Of a stretch of 64,000 nt of DNA, positions 12,172-36,351 are shown piece after piece. Source of the DNA: Litomosoides sigmodontis (Eukaryota; Nematoda; Chromadorea; Rhabditida; Onchocercidae); assembly GCA_963070105.1 (NCBI GenBank), contig OY718804.1, forward strand, positions 4,735,317 to 4,799,316, read 5' to 3'. The position numbers and the translations under genes were made by a program. Position 1 is the stretch's first letter; every line of letters starts with the position of its first letter. The notes beneath the pieces are model-generated. The model was not told the origin of the DNA. It searched no databases and worked only from the letters and a program-made list of their open reading frames with translations.

Positions 12172-15100
12172 ATGGCAGAATATTTAGATGCTATTTTACG
12201 TATGAAAATTTTTTGCTAATTTTTATTTTAGAGTCATTTTATGTTTGGTATATAATTTTGGAGAATATAAATGAATACGTATGTTCAACAACTGAAAGAG
12301 GAATATGAGAAACGCCTTCGTGGTAGTATTTTTTAATAATTTATTCATCTATTGAATAAGCACAGAGAGCAAAATTAGAAGATAGTACTAGAGAGTGTTG
12401 ATTGAATTGGTGAAAGTGTAACGAAACGTTTTACCTTCCGCTTAAATATGTAGATTGGGCTTCCAATTTTTGCGGAAATGCACGTATATGGATTGCAGAA
12501 AGGTAAGTAAACACCGAAAATTGGAACTGTAGATGATTTTAAAGACTTTAATGAATTTAATGGTTTGGAAATATTAGGAGGTGTGATTTTCAGATTCAAA
12601 TTAATTTGTTAAAGTAATTTTAACATTATTCTACAGAAATCATATCATTTGTTAATTTTATAGTATCAGAAAGGTCATTACAAGGTGAGAAAGAAAGGCG
12701 CCGGCAGCTTGGTTTTCACTGCAAACAACTTGAGGCACAGCTGCGAAAAGTTCAGCGCGACAATGAAAGCATGGGGAAGCAGTTGAAAATCCTAAAGAAA
12801 TGCTCATCATGTTCACATCTTGGTATTTTTTTTAGCATCCATTGCAAAGTCAGCTGCCTGTTCCATCTGACAACAGGAAGGAAGACGTGTCACAGTGGCA
12901 GAAGTTGGAAAACATATTATTATCCACTTTTTTCCTGTTTATTACTTTCGCTTTATCGCTTCATAGGCCAGTTGTTGACCATTTTTGACAACTAAAACTA
13001 TCTTTGCGAGTTGGGAAATTAACCTTTTTGTGATAACTATTTCCAAAAGCTGAGTGGTAGAAATGAAAATGTACTGAAAAACTGGCTTTTTCGAAAGTTG
13101 TGATGAATGTGCTGGAGGAAAATAGCGTTTCCGAATTTGTTTCACTCTAGATCAGCGGAGTAAAAGTTACAACGCTTTAACTGAACTATTGCGTGGATCT
13201 ATGGCTGCTTTGGAACCGGATGCCGTTGCATCAGCTACTGCTCCCAGTCGCATTGACGAGTTGAAGGCTGTAAAAATTGCAAATAATGATCTTCAGCTTT
13301 GTGTAGATAAATTACAGAATATGGTGAGTTCATCAGATTTGACATCTGAATATGCATATTTGGAAACTTGAAGCTGCTTTTGCTGAGTTAACATTTTGAT
13401 TTTTATGAAAGGGAAACAAATTTTTAGCGTAGCGGCTTGTTTTGTGCTTCTGTTATAGCGTGATTTTTTGATGTCATTTCTTTTTTTATAGCTGCTACAG
13501 AAGGGACGTGAAGCTTTAGCCGCAGAAAAATATTATAATGATGCAATTTCGGAACGTGAAGAACAAATATCTCGACTTCAGAAAGAGGTTTTGGTTTTAC
13601 ACTTAGATTTTCGCATTTTTTTCTGATTAAAAAGTGCTTGATTTACTGTGCTGACGATGTCATTAAGAGTTGTTTCATGGTACTATCCTTCTGATTTTAT
13701 AATTTCAGTCACTTCTACCTTCTTTCTCTGGCTTTTACTGAACTTATTGGCAATTTAACAATGAAAATTTATTTCTATACCTCCGTCAGTTAACTTTTTT
13801 AAATATTCCAATTTTTAGTCTTCAAATGCTGAGGAAGGCAAGAAAGTGGTACTTCATATTACTAATTTATTTGGAAGTGGAAAAATTCTTGGAAATAATA
13901 TTAGAAGTAACATTATATTCTGTGTTTTTGATGATTTATTAATTTTCATGAAAGATAAGTGAATATTTCAGCTTCAAGAACGATGGAGACGAGCTTCTAC
14001 ACAGTCAGTTGTAAGTATCAGATTGAGCCGAATTTTATAAAAAAAAATTTTAACTACTTAAAAACCAACGACACATCTTACTATTGTATGGCGATGAATT
14101 AATTCTGTGTAAAAACATGTTACTATTGTATGGCGATGAATTAATTCTGTGTAAAAACATGTTCTAATATGAAAAAAAAAGAACATCTAACATTAGAAAA
14201 TTTGGAAGTGTGCAGTTCCGAATTCATTTTAAATGCAATATAGTTTATAAATCAGTACTTTGAAAATCTCAACATCATGGATCTTCTTGATATTTTTTAT
14301 AGGCTAACCAGCACACAGAAACAAAATTGAAAGCATTGCTGAAGGTCGGCGTATTTCAATGATGGGAATGTTTTATATTAAAATTTTTGGTTTATTTGAA
14401 TATAAAATTTTAACTGAAGGATTTTGTGATTTTTTTCTAGGGAGAGCCGAATTATTAAATCGAATAAATCGTTTAGAGAAAGCAACTAAAAAAAATTATA
14501 GATTTTTTTCTAGGAGAGAGCCGAATTATTGAATCGAGTAAATCGTTTAGAGAAAGAAAACAAAGAAAATTATAACGTTGTGTATAATGAGTCGCAAAGG
14601 TGAGTTAATCCCGGTTCGTTTAGTAATTTTAAATATATTATTGATTTTAGTAGTTTTTATGCTTTCTAAATGAGCAAAATAATAGTTCAGTTAATTGGTA
14701 GAGATTGGTAGCATTAGACAAATTGGTTACACATGAATTGTTATGTCATATTTTATTCTACAGCACTCGATATCCGGCAAGTGCTCCAGAAATCTTTGAA
14801 GCCGATGCTAATCCTTACTGTGGTTATTGTCGAAATCAAGTGAAAAATTGGGACAAAATGTTAATTCTAGATTTTTTTCAATGTTGTAGATATGAAGTAT
14901 TGTATCCTTATTTAACTGTTTTGAGCGCCTTTTCTTTTTGCTTCATTTCTGTCTTTTTGTATGATTTATTAACTCTCTTCTATTATGTAGTTTGCATCTT
15001 ACAGTTTCATTTCAGGATGAGTGGAAAAATGAATTCCACTGGTTTAGTGAGTTCCGATCGCAATAATTCAAATTGGCTGAAGGAAAAAATGGCGGCTGAG

Positions 15101-18100
15101 GAAAAGATTCAGGTATATTCTATGTCTATTAATGCAGTTTAGTTGAAAAACTTATTGATTTAATACTGAATTGGAAATGACTAGGCAAGTCCTAAATTAT
15201 TCTTTTCATCTTTTGAATGCATTCTGAGCTACGCATTCTTATTTTATGCTTTTTATTGTACTTTTCTTTCTTTATCGTTTTTTCCAAAGTTTAATTATTT
15301 TTATTATACTTGGAATTCAGTGTTGCAACTGAAATAACAATATTTTTATTTTGATCATATAAACTTTGGTCAAAACATTTTTCTTTTTTTCAGCAACTTT
15401 CGCTTGCTTTAGAAGTGGAAAAAAGCAAAAACAAGGAGTTGGAAAGTGCGCTAAAGAATGGAAATGATAATGTATGATCACTTGACTTTCTGATTCCTGA
15501 CAGACTTTATTGCCATATTTTTCTTTGAAATAAAATTCAGCAGTACTGTTCTCAGTTTTATATGGAAAATAGAAAATTCTCCAGTTTTAGCTGTCGAGCA
15601 GTTATCACAAATTACTTCAGAAATGTGAGTCATTGGAAACTGAACTGGGTAAAAGACGAATTGCTGAAACCAGCATTAAAAACAAAAACGGGTATATTTG
15701 ATATTTTAGATAGAGATCTGTGAAGTTTGCGGTTGAAGTAATGACTGAAGTATTATTTCTAGCCGTTTGGAGTTATATTGGGTTTATCTGTTTTAGATCA
15801 GGCATGATTCGGCGTTACTCGATGCACTTTAGTTTGGGGTATTGTAAGAAGAGTGTTTTCAGGATAGGCTTGTTCAAAGCTTAGCTAATTTTTATTTTTG
15901 ACTAGTTTACTTTCTGATTGAGACAATTATTGAGTTCAGGCAAGATGGTTATACTGTTTCCAAGATCGATGTACAATTAGTTTCTCAACTGAACAACGAG
16001 CTCGGTTTGCTTTTTCTTTACTTTATTTCTGAGCAGAAATCAATCAACGCAAGATAACAAAAATCAATCAGGATAGTAAAAAATTAAGATGTTGTAGCTT
16101 TGCATCACATATTAATGTGGAGGATATATAAAGACATTTTCCAATCTGTATTAAAAAATTTCCACTGAGGCACATACGTCAAGCTCCAAAACGCTCCAAA
16201 TTTTTGCTATTCGCCTCCAAGAAATGGGAAAATTTTTGTGCTTTTGGTGATCACTTCCTTGATATTATTGTCCATTTTCACTTGTAACTAACTATTCTTA
16301 TTTAGATGAAGCAGGCAAAAAAATTGCACATCTTGAAAATGAGTTGAGTCTTGCAAAGCGCACCATTTACGAGAATGGGCAGTTTGCTGTCATATATCCA
16401 CGACGAATTGAGATACTCGAAAAGGATAAAAAGTTTAACACTGTTTTTCTTTTAATATTAATATTCTTCTTCGAGGCTTTACTTATGGAATTTGGTTACA
16501 CTGACTAGAAAGTTCTAACGGGTTTTTTCTGGGCTCACTAGTTTTTTTTTTTTTTTACAGAGAACTGAAGTACATAATTGACAACCAAACGGAACAATTA
16601 ACCCGTTTCGATGGTCAGTTAAGGTTAATGAATAGGGAAAATGAAGCACTACAGCGAAAATATGCCGAACTGGAACGTACCAACAACTTAACTAACTGCG
16701 AAAAGTTGGAACAGTTAGAAATTATTGAAGTATGTTTCAAATGGACTTAATTTTTTTATTCTCCAGTCTTTTAATCTTTATATTTTCAAGTCTCAAGATT
16801 TTTGAGTTCTTATTTCTTTTAAAGAAACAACGCAAAGAATTATCTCGCTTAGAGGAAAGTCAGATTGAGAAAAGCAAAGCACATGATGCTCAAATTGAAG
16901 CGTACCAACAGCTCATCAAACAAAAGGTTAGGTTCTCATTGAATTTTGAAAATTTTCTGAAATGCTTAAATTTTTTTTTGTTTTATTCCGATTCTTTGTA
17001 GGATAACGAACGTGGAGCACTAATTACTGAACTTTGTGCTATTCATTGTTCGAAAACCCCTCTTCATGATTCAATTAATGCAATTGGAAGTCGCTGTGGT
17101 AAATATTTAAAAAATTTGCTTCCATTGTATAGAGCTATGCTTTCTCATATTAAAATTTTGGGACTTAAGGAATCCAGTAATTTCTAAAAAACTAAAGTTC
17201 TTGCTATTCTAGTTTTGTTATGAAAATTTCACTTTTATCGAAACTAGATTAAAAATGTACCCATCATTGGTTACTGATTTTTCTAGGCTATTAAGCTATG
17301 TCGTAAATTGATTAAATGGTTGGATGAGTTTTTGCCTAACATTTTTGACTTATATTTATTCCGGAGATTTTAAATGTAGATGAGAAGTGCTTATGTGCAT
17401 AGGGAATTATTTATATTTTTCATTTGGATTTCGTTTCCAGCTGTAGCTGATGAAAATTATGAGCTATTGAAAGAGGTGCGTGAGTTAAATCACGATAGAC
17501 AAGCGGTAAATGTTTTCTCTTTAACTTTCAGTTCATGAAAAAATTTTTTCCATTTTTACTCATTTGAACGTCTCTCTCCGTTCACTGGAATTAATTTCTG
17601 GATTTTTCCTTAATCTTGCAAGACCTGAAATCACATCGTCATTTATCATGAATTGGACGATGACTTTCAGGCACTTGATAAAGTTACTAGTCTGGAAAGT
17701 GAACTTCATTTAGTGAAAGATCAATTAAGATTGAAAACAGATGAAGTTGAGAAAGAAGTTTTACTGAAGAACTCGATTCATGATGATCTTGCTAAAGCGC
17801 GAACTATGGTAAGGTTACCTGAATTTTGTAATGTATGTATAATATACGGATTTCGTGGTATATGTTGGTAGAGAAATAACTGATATATAATTTTTCGTTC
17901 ATTTTCTATAATAGTTCAAAATTTAGTTTGCTTAATTGCTTTTTGTTGTCAAGAATTAGACTAATTAAGTACAATTATCTTTAGTATCCGAGAAATAGAT
18001 TTCTTTTAGAAGAAAAATAGTGAGATAGTGAGAAATTTTTTTTTTAGTTATTAGAGAAAGAAGCACAAATCCTGGATTTGAATAATCAACTCAAAATTGC

Positions 18101-20169
18101 CGAAGTGAAAATAATGACGGTATAAATTTTTTTTTGCTGCTGTCGATTTTGTAGTGGTTGATGTGGTTGATGTTCCCAAATTAATGTATCGACGTGTACC
18201 ATTGAGTTGTGCCCATATTCTTATAGTTCAGATTTAATGACAAAGAAATTAGGTCTTACCTTTTAACCATGAAATATTATTGATGAATTAAGGAACTAAT
18301 TATCTCTGGAATGTTATAGTTTTAATATAATTAAGTGCTTATAAATTCTATCAATAGAAAAATAATGTTTTCTTACGATTCTTTCAAGCGGTGAAGGTTA
18401 CTAATTACATTTTTTAGTTTTGAAAAGTTGCAAAATAAATATTTGCAGTTAGAAACAGAACTTGCGAATTCAACAGATCGTTTGGAAACAGAGCAAATTA
18501 CTGGAAGCTCGCTGAAAATAACTGTTGAAGAGCTAGAAGATTTACTGCAAGAAAAAAGCGCAGAGCTTATTGCAGCTGCACAAGAACGACAGCGATGTAC
18601 TACTGAAATGCAGAAAATGAAGGAGCTAAAATACGACTTGGAAACCAAACTGTATGTTTTTCACTCAAGTTTTGTTTTGTAGTTAGTAATGTGATTTTTT
18701 CAACCTTTTCATGATTTGGCATAGATACTAATATGTTCGTTGAAAGAGCAAAATGAAGAAAACATGGGTGAAGAACAATTAGGACAAGAAATTATATAAA
18801 CGATATATTTAATGGTCATGTAACTAATTCTCTTGGAAATGATTTAGATTATGAGATACTTAGCACTTTGTAATAAAGAATAAAAGATTATTTGAATGAA
18901 ATGTAAATGCGATTGATTTGTAAATCATCTTGTTCTTTCATTCCGGTGCAGTTAGCTAGTTGTGAGAACTGAGATGGTCATTATTCTGGCTGTGAAATAA
19001 GAGAACTATGAAGAATTTGCGTTAAAAATGATTTTTATAGTCTTCTAAAAATAAAATTAGCATCTAATGCTGCACTAGATAAATTTCATGATTTTTTCGG
19101 TTTCCTATGAAATGTTTAAAAAGTATATTGAATTGAACCTTTTGCTTATTCTTTCTGTTGTTAGTTTCTTATATTAGGAAAGCAGTGATAGCTGTTCGAA
19201 GGTTTTAAACGTTGTGGTCCTTTTCTTTTGTTTAACAATATTTCATTTAGCTGTTATCGATGCACAATTTGTCTTCTTAAAGTGTATAAATTCACTGGTG
19301 ATTAATAGCAAATGAATAATGCTAGATTAATCGATCTACAGAGTCCGTTAATTGGTCCTTATTTTCACGATAAGTTATCTCATTGTTGATTTACTGTATT
19401 CTTCGGCAGAAATTTATAAAATGTTGGCTGAAGTGTTACAGGATGTTTAGATAAGTAATCCATGAAACTTATGAAATATTGGACATAAACAGCAGATAAT
19501 TATGAGGGTAGAACTTAAGTAGAAATTTCTAGCAGAGTGTAAGACTCAAAAATGTGGAAAAAAGATGCAATTTTTCAGTAAAAATCAGGATGAAATTTAT
19601 TTCGCTTTCGATTAACCTAAGTCGGCTTACAATGCGTAGTTAAATTAATGAGGAACATTGTTGTAATAATGGAGGAAAGGAACTCAGATGTTAGAACGAT
19701 ACATTTTGTCACAATTAATTTTTTTTGACTTGTTTCCTTTTGAAATTTGAGTAATCCATGCATAATCTAATACACTACACTAAATATAATCTTTCAGCAC
19801 CTTACAAGGACGAGAATTAAAGGAGGTTCGAGAAAAACTAGCTGTTCTCAGGATGAAAATACGGGAGCTTGAATTAGAAGTTGCAAATTCACCAGACAAG
19901 TAAGATTCGCCCTTTTCATATTTTGAAATGCTATATCAGTAGGAATAAATGAGTAATTTCAAGAAACTCGTTGAAAACATTTGTTGTGTTGTGAAATAAG
20001 CTAAATGTTTATCAGTGCTTCTTTAAGAAACTCGTTCATCTAAATGTTTTTTTCTCCCAGTGTTTTCAGGAGTCTTCGTGTAGCAGCCACACAGCAAGAA
20101 GGTTCCAAATCGACTCTGCCGCCAACCACCGCGACGAAGTCGGCTATCTCAACTACATTTCTAGACTAA
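12172..20169 (+). CDS. Long coiled-coil protein, function unknown
   Basis: I do not recognise this protein. It is about 785 residues, almost all charged heptad-rich coiled coil (EKERRRQLGFHCKQLEAQLR, EELEDLLQEKSAELIAAA, LKEVREKLAVLRMKIRELEL). It has a Cys pair in NPYCGYCRNQ (exon 14764-14859) and a short polar Ser/Thr-rich tail ending TTFLD. Exons: 12172-12199, 12232-12278, 12454-12502, 12664-12822, 13151-13323, 13492-13587, 13819-13845, 13972-14010, 14303-14344, 14514-14599, 14764-14859, 15016-15112, 15394-15471, 15591-15691, 15940-16004, 16306-16432, 16561-16729, 16825-16926, 17002-17098, 17441-17505, 17671-17808, 18048-18119, 18449-18651, 19798-19899, 20070-20169. Phases agree throughout (2358 nt). 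The first two exons are the weakest: they need a 32-bp intron, and an alternative start lies at 12271. It is probably a structural, trafficking or cytoskeletal scaffold, judged from architecture only. AATAAA at 20638 is a candidate poly(A) signal. Confidence 0.75.
14078..14161 (+). repeat. Perfect 42-bp tandem duplication in intron
   Basis: A 42-bp unit beginning TTACTATTGTATGGCGATGA occurs at 14078-14119 and is repeated without a mismatch at 14120-14161. It lies in the intron between the exons ending at 14010 and starting at 14303 of the coiled-coil gene. Absence of divergence indicates a recent duplication or an assembly artefact. Confidence 0.9.
14428..14599 (+). repeat. Tandemly duplicated exon with acceptor, upstream copy apparently dead
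   Basis: The acceptor run GATTTTTTTCTAG plus the first half of the exon 14514-14599 is preceded, 73 bp upstream, by a diverged copy. Both copies contain GAGAGCCGAATTATT and AAATCGTTTAGAGAAAG. In the downstream copy the frame reads ERAELLNRVNRLEKEN. In the upstream copy a 2-bp difference after the AG shifts the frame, so that phase-0 entry meets TAA after five codons (14456-14458). The upstream copy also runs into the second acceptor instead of a donor. It is therefore read as a pseudo-exon. Confidence 0.75.
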
Positions 20170-21984
20170 TACCGCATTGTTTTTCCTCCATAATTTTATT
20201 ATTTTGTGCTCGCATATGTCTCATCTTACAATCCATCCACATTCCAATAGCCGGTACATATTCACATGTTAATCGGGCTACTTGCATTACTACTTCGTCT
20301 ATTCCGTTATATATAAATCTCTGCCGTATGATAACCTAATCAGGTCAATTTTCAATTTCAATACTAAAATAATGTGATCTACTCCTGCTAGTTAATTCAT
20401 ATACCTCGCCGCTCGTTAAGTGTAGAGAAATGAACTGATTTGATATGTTCCATATTGATCGCCATGTTCATCAAAACTTGTGATTAGGGAACGACAGTTG
20501 TTATGATACGAAGTAACAGCTTGCCGATGATGTCACTCACTTGCACATGCATTTCGTCGTATCCATGTACTCTACATGTGTAAGGTGATTCACCCTACTA
20601 CATGCATCTGTGATTAATTGAAGCAAACCATCTGCCGAATAAACACTAACGACATTTTCAGTTACACGTCCATATCGAATATCGTGAATTGGTACCACAT
20701 CCCTCCCTAATCACCCTCTCTCCTTTTTTCTGCACAGACTGACTGACCTTTACATTATAGTCCACGTGGGCTAATTATTCGCATAATTCTGTTTTTGTTA
20801 TAATTTCAATTTCAACTTCCACTGAAATTCAACGTCTCAGCACTTGCCGTACTGTACCACTGAGCTTGCAAGATGAAGGAGCTGCTGATGTCATCGCTTG
20901 CGGCACTGTTTATGTGACGTGACGCATTGTAGTGATGGAATTATAGACAATTCCAACGAGAAAGGTAGAGGAAGAGGGAAGAGATGGAGAGGGATGACTC
21001 AATGTCTTTTTATTTCTAACAACTCGTATTATTTTCATACGGTTTCAACGTCTTCCTCATTCCTATTATTCGCATGCATTCGCCTATACGCATACGTTTT
21101 ACTCTGCTTCTTTTCCACCCCTCACCATTATATTTCATCCGGTTCTTCGACACGTCTAACCTCTTGTCATATCAATTGATCAACCTTTTCACATATTTCA
21201 GGCTTTGTGCCAGTAGTGGGTGGGTGATATCTCTGATTGGTGTGTGGTGAAGCGTAGAAGCGGAGGAGTGAACTAAAGTGAAAGAGGATGAGTTAGTTGT
21301 GGTGGGACTTTTGGACGCACTGCTTGAAACTACTGCTAAATTTGTTAAGTTCACGTGTAACTCTCTCCGTCTGTCATCTTACCTCACTGCTGTGCGTATG
21401 CATATGTATGTGTACATGATACGTACATTTACGTGTTCCGTGTATGTGTGCGTGTGTGTGTTGTGTTCATGTGTATAGCAAGCTCTTATCAGCAAGTATG
21501 ACTGCCATCCTACCAATTTACTTCTCTTTCCGCGCTCGTGCCAGCTGTCCTATACGTTCGTTGGGCAGCGAGAATGAATCCTACTTTTTATACAGTAGGT
21601 TAGCACGTATGGCGACAGGTATGCATTCCGTGCCGTTTAAATTAACAGATCATAGATTCCAGCAGGATAGTATGGGTTATAGAGGTAGCTTAGCTTCTTG
21701 GGGATATTATTCCCTGATAGTTGAGGATCGAACGAGATTTCTTCTTCTCTCCCATCTTTAATACGTAGAATTTTAGTTTAACATGATAGGCATAAGCTGT
21801 AATGCAGCGGATTTTGACACAATTTTAATGTAGTTTGAAAATTATTTCCCTACTGGATTTCGTGTTAATGTCATTGATGGTGTAGATCGTCAATTTTAAT
21901 GCTTGTGATTGAAACCTTTTAAATTGTTTTCTTTTTTTACAGTGCATTTACGCAGTTGTGGAGTTTTTACAGTAGTTTTGAGAA
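20170..21984 (+). other. Intergenic: 3' UTR of coiled-coil gene and ogt-1 upstream region
   Basis: No coding exon is supported. The stretch is less AT-rich than its surroundings and contains a GT-rich patch near 21440-21475. Acceptor-like TTTTTTACAG at about 21941 and TTTTTACAG ending at 21972 precede the ogt-1 ATG (21985). They are candidates for a 5' UTR intron or a spliced-leader site. Confidence 0.5.
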
Positions 21985-33508
<11,524 letters not shown>

Positions 33509-36351
33509 AATGGTAAGTTTTCGCATATTCTTTATTTTTCATTTTCGGTATTATATATTAGTGAGTCACTCATTAGATCAACGAAAAAAGATGATTAATA
33601 AACACCTTGACAAAATAGAATAATTTTTTGAAATGTAAAGTAAAACAGTTCCTCTGCAATAGTGACAAGAGCTAATTTATATCTTTGCTTAATTTAAAAT
33701 TTCGGTAATTCAAAATGTGACAACAGTATGTCTACTTCAGATGATTCGCAAATGCATCGAACAAATGCTTGGTACTTCTAGTGTTATGCGAACTGATCTT
33801 AATTTTTATTCTTTGGACATATTTAATACAGTGTTGTTGAAATGACGAAAAGAATCCGAATTTTGGGCTAAAATTGAGTAAAATTTATAAATTGTGAAGG
33901 GTTCTTGTCGTCACTCACTACGTGTACTAGTTAGGTTCTGTGTCTTTTGTTATATTTTTGTTTATTTTTATTTCGTTCTTTGCTCGTTGTCCGACATCTT
34001 CATGTATAATTGAAAGGTTCGAAAAGGTCTGTAATGAGTGTGATCAGTTGAGGATTAACTGATCATTCACTATGCTTTCATTCCAAATTTGTGCCGTGAC
34101 AAAAAGCTGTAAGCTTTTCTCTTTCAATTTCTTCTCACTGGATTTACTATAAAATTCCGCAGCTGATTGGTATAACAGAAAAAGGAGAATGAACTTTCGC
34201 TATAAAATGAGTTGCAGTTCATTTATACTTGTTGAAAATTTTGACTTTTCATGTTACGGTTACGGGGAGATGCGATGCAATACTTTTTTGTTTTGGCCGA
34301 AGCAGTACTGCTAGTTAAGAATGTAATTCCGTGTTGATTTAACTTAGTTTTGCTAGAAATTAGACTTAATTTTTTGAAGGAGCATTATAAGCTGAAGCTG
34401 GGCATACAAGGTGATTAAAATTCATGCTATCGTTCACTTATTTGGCAAAGATGGGAAAAAGTATTGTTCATCTATACATTTCGGGGTTGAAAAATTCTTT
34501 CATTTTACCCATGAGTCTAGTTTCTTCCTCATTTTTATTTTAAGGTTTGTATATATTTTCACTAGACGCTTTGGTATTTTTATCTGGAAGGAACGGAACT
34601 GTGCACTGTTATGTGGAATAAAACCTCACAACTATTATATCAGTACTACAGGACTGGATGTCTTGTAACGATTTATGTGTGTGTGTGTGTGTGTGAAATG
34701 AAATGTGGATTGTGGAATTGTCAAGCTGGAATAAAATATGAATATCGTGAGCGTGTTTCACTCGTATAACCCATTCATTTTACTGTGTCATTCATTTATT
34801 GAACATGTTTATTTGTTAGTTGTCTGTCCTTATCGCTTTTCCTCTTCTCTTTTTGATTTTTGCAGTGAAGGGGAGGGGGAGGGGGTGTTGAAATACTCAT
34901 CACTTTATTACTGTTTTTAATTTTCGTATTATTTTTATTTCTTGAAATAAGTGAAACTTTCTCTGAAAATGCCTGACATTTCATTGTGTTCAAAACATTA
35001 GTTGTTTGGGATAAATTTTTTTATGAAAATAAATGTAATTCTTCGTACTCAAGATGTAATTTGTTACAATTCTATGAGGTCTACTTCGTGGTTAATGGAT
35101 CATGATGTTTTCCGAAGTTCATTCGCCAACGAAATCGCTTACATTGTTTACATTTTACAAATCGCTACACGTTCCTGTTGAGAGGAAAAAAATTATTGAA
35201 AATGTCCACTCGAGGGGTTATTATGGCCGTATTACTCGATCCAGCACAACTGTTAGTAAATAAAGCAGTGGTTCCTCTCCCTCGTCCGCCAATTCACCAA
35301 GATTATGTGAAGACAAGAACAGTGTTATATGAAATTCTTGAAAACATTTAATTTACCTAGAAATTAGCAGGAGAAAAATCTAATATATTAAGCAGTGCAG
35401 GAAACGTAAATGAGCACTTCACGCAAAAAAGAAGCAAACTGATTGATAATATGTCACTTTTTCCCTTTCTTTGATTCATTGCGGCTAGGATTCTTCTTGT
35501 CTTTAGCTGCACAACAGTTAGTGGACGCTCACTTTTCGTTGTTAGTTGAGTTGCATTGCTTCAACAGTTGTCCACTTCCATTTCAATCGTTCTACCATTG
35601 TCTACTAAATGTACCGAACAATGCTGTTCGTTTAGTCTTGCGAGAAGCGCTAGTCGCTCCCAGTACCTGCAACGAAAACTTAGATATTATTGTTCGGTCA
35701 GTATAGTCCTCGTAACGATGAAAGTGGACAAGGGGACACTAGTCTCCCTCTCTTCAGAGTCATGCAGATAGTTGAACATATGATTGATTGAAGAGAAACC
35801 GTTTGAACATTTAAGTAATTAATTAACTCTCTCATCTCTTTCAATCAATCCGCATACTTTAAGGTGTTCAAGACTATCTTATACAGTGTACTGCAAGTGG
35901 CCGCTACAAAATTCAATGAAGTCAAAAACTTCAAGTCTGTAACTTTCTAAGCTAACAGTAGTTCCCTCTTTCCTGTTCTTGCTGCAGGTTTGTTTTTCCC
36001 TTTTCTCTCACTCGCTCACTCTCTCTCACTTCGTTCCACCTCTTACCATTTGATAATATTACGTTGCAATAGTTCGAACATTTTCTACAATAGCATTCTT
36101 CCTATGGTAGTATTGGTCGATTTAAAAATTCTTCACAATGTTTGGCACTCGATAGATCGTGCTAATAGAATTGTTGAACTGTTACTTATTTTCGTATTGG
36201 GTCGAATGGGAAGTAGGAGTTGTTAGATCGCATCGTTAGATCGTGCAAAATTTATAGAATCATATAAGTGCTTACAATACGAGTACTGTTTACCGCAGCC
36301 ATGCAATTTATTATCATACATCCAGCTAGCGATAAGTTTTAGGGGAACCGA
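33509..36351 (+). other. Intergenic: ogt-1 3' UTR and upstream region of PH gene
   Basis: No supported exon is seen. AATAAA occurs at 34618-34623 and again downstream. A 20-bp GT run lies at 34676-34695, and a CT-rich stretch lies at about 35996-36030. The AG at 36341-36342, in GATAAGTTTTAG, sits nine bases before the next ATG and looks like a trans-splice acceptor. Confidence 0.5.

Noticed and set aside
12271..12322. Possible first exon MNTYVQQLKEEYEKRL for the coiled-coil gene
   Set aside because: It leaves phase 1, whereas the next secure exon (12454) needs phase 0. No plausible bridging exon larger than about 20 bases was found, so the start at 12172 was preferred with low confidence.
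20898..21761. Several plus-strand open frames of 60-105 codons upstream of ogt-1
   Set aside because: They overlap one another in different frames, have low-complexity Ser/Cys/Val content from GT and CT runs, and lack splice-supported extension.
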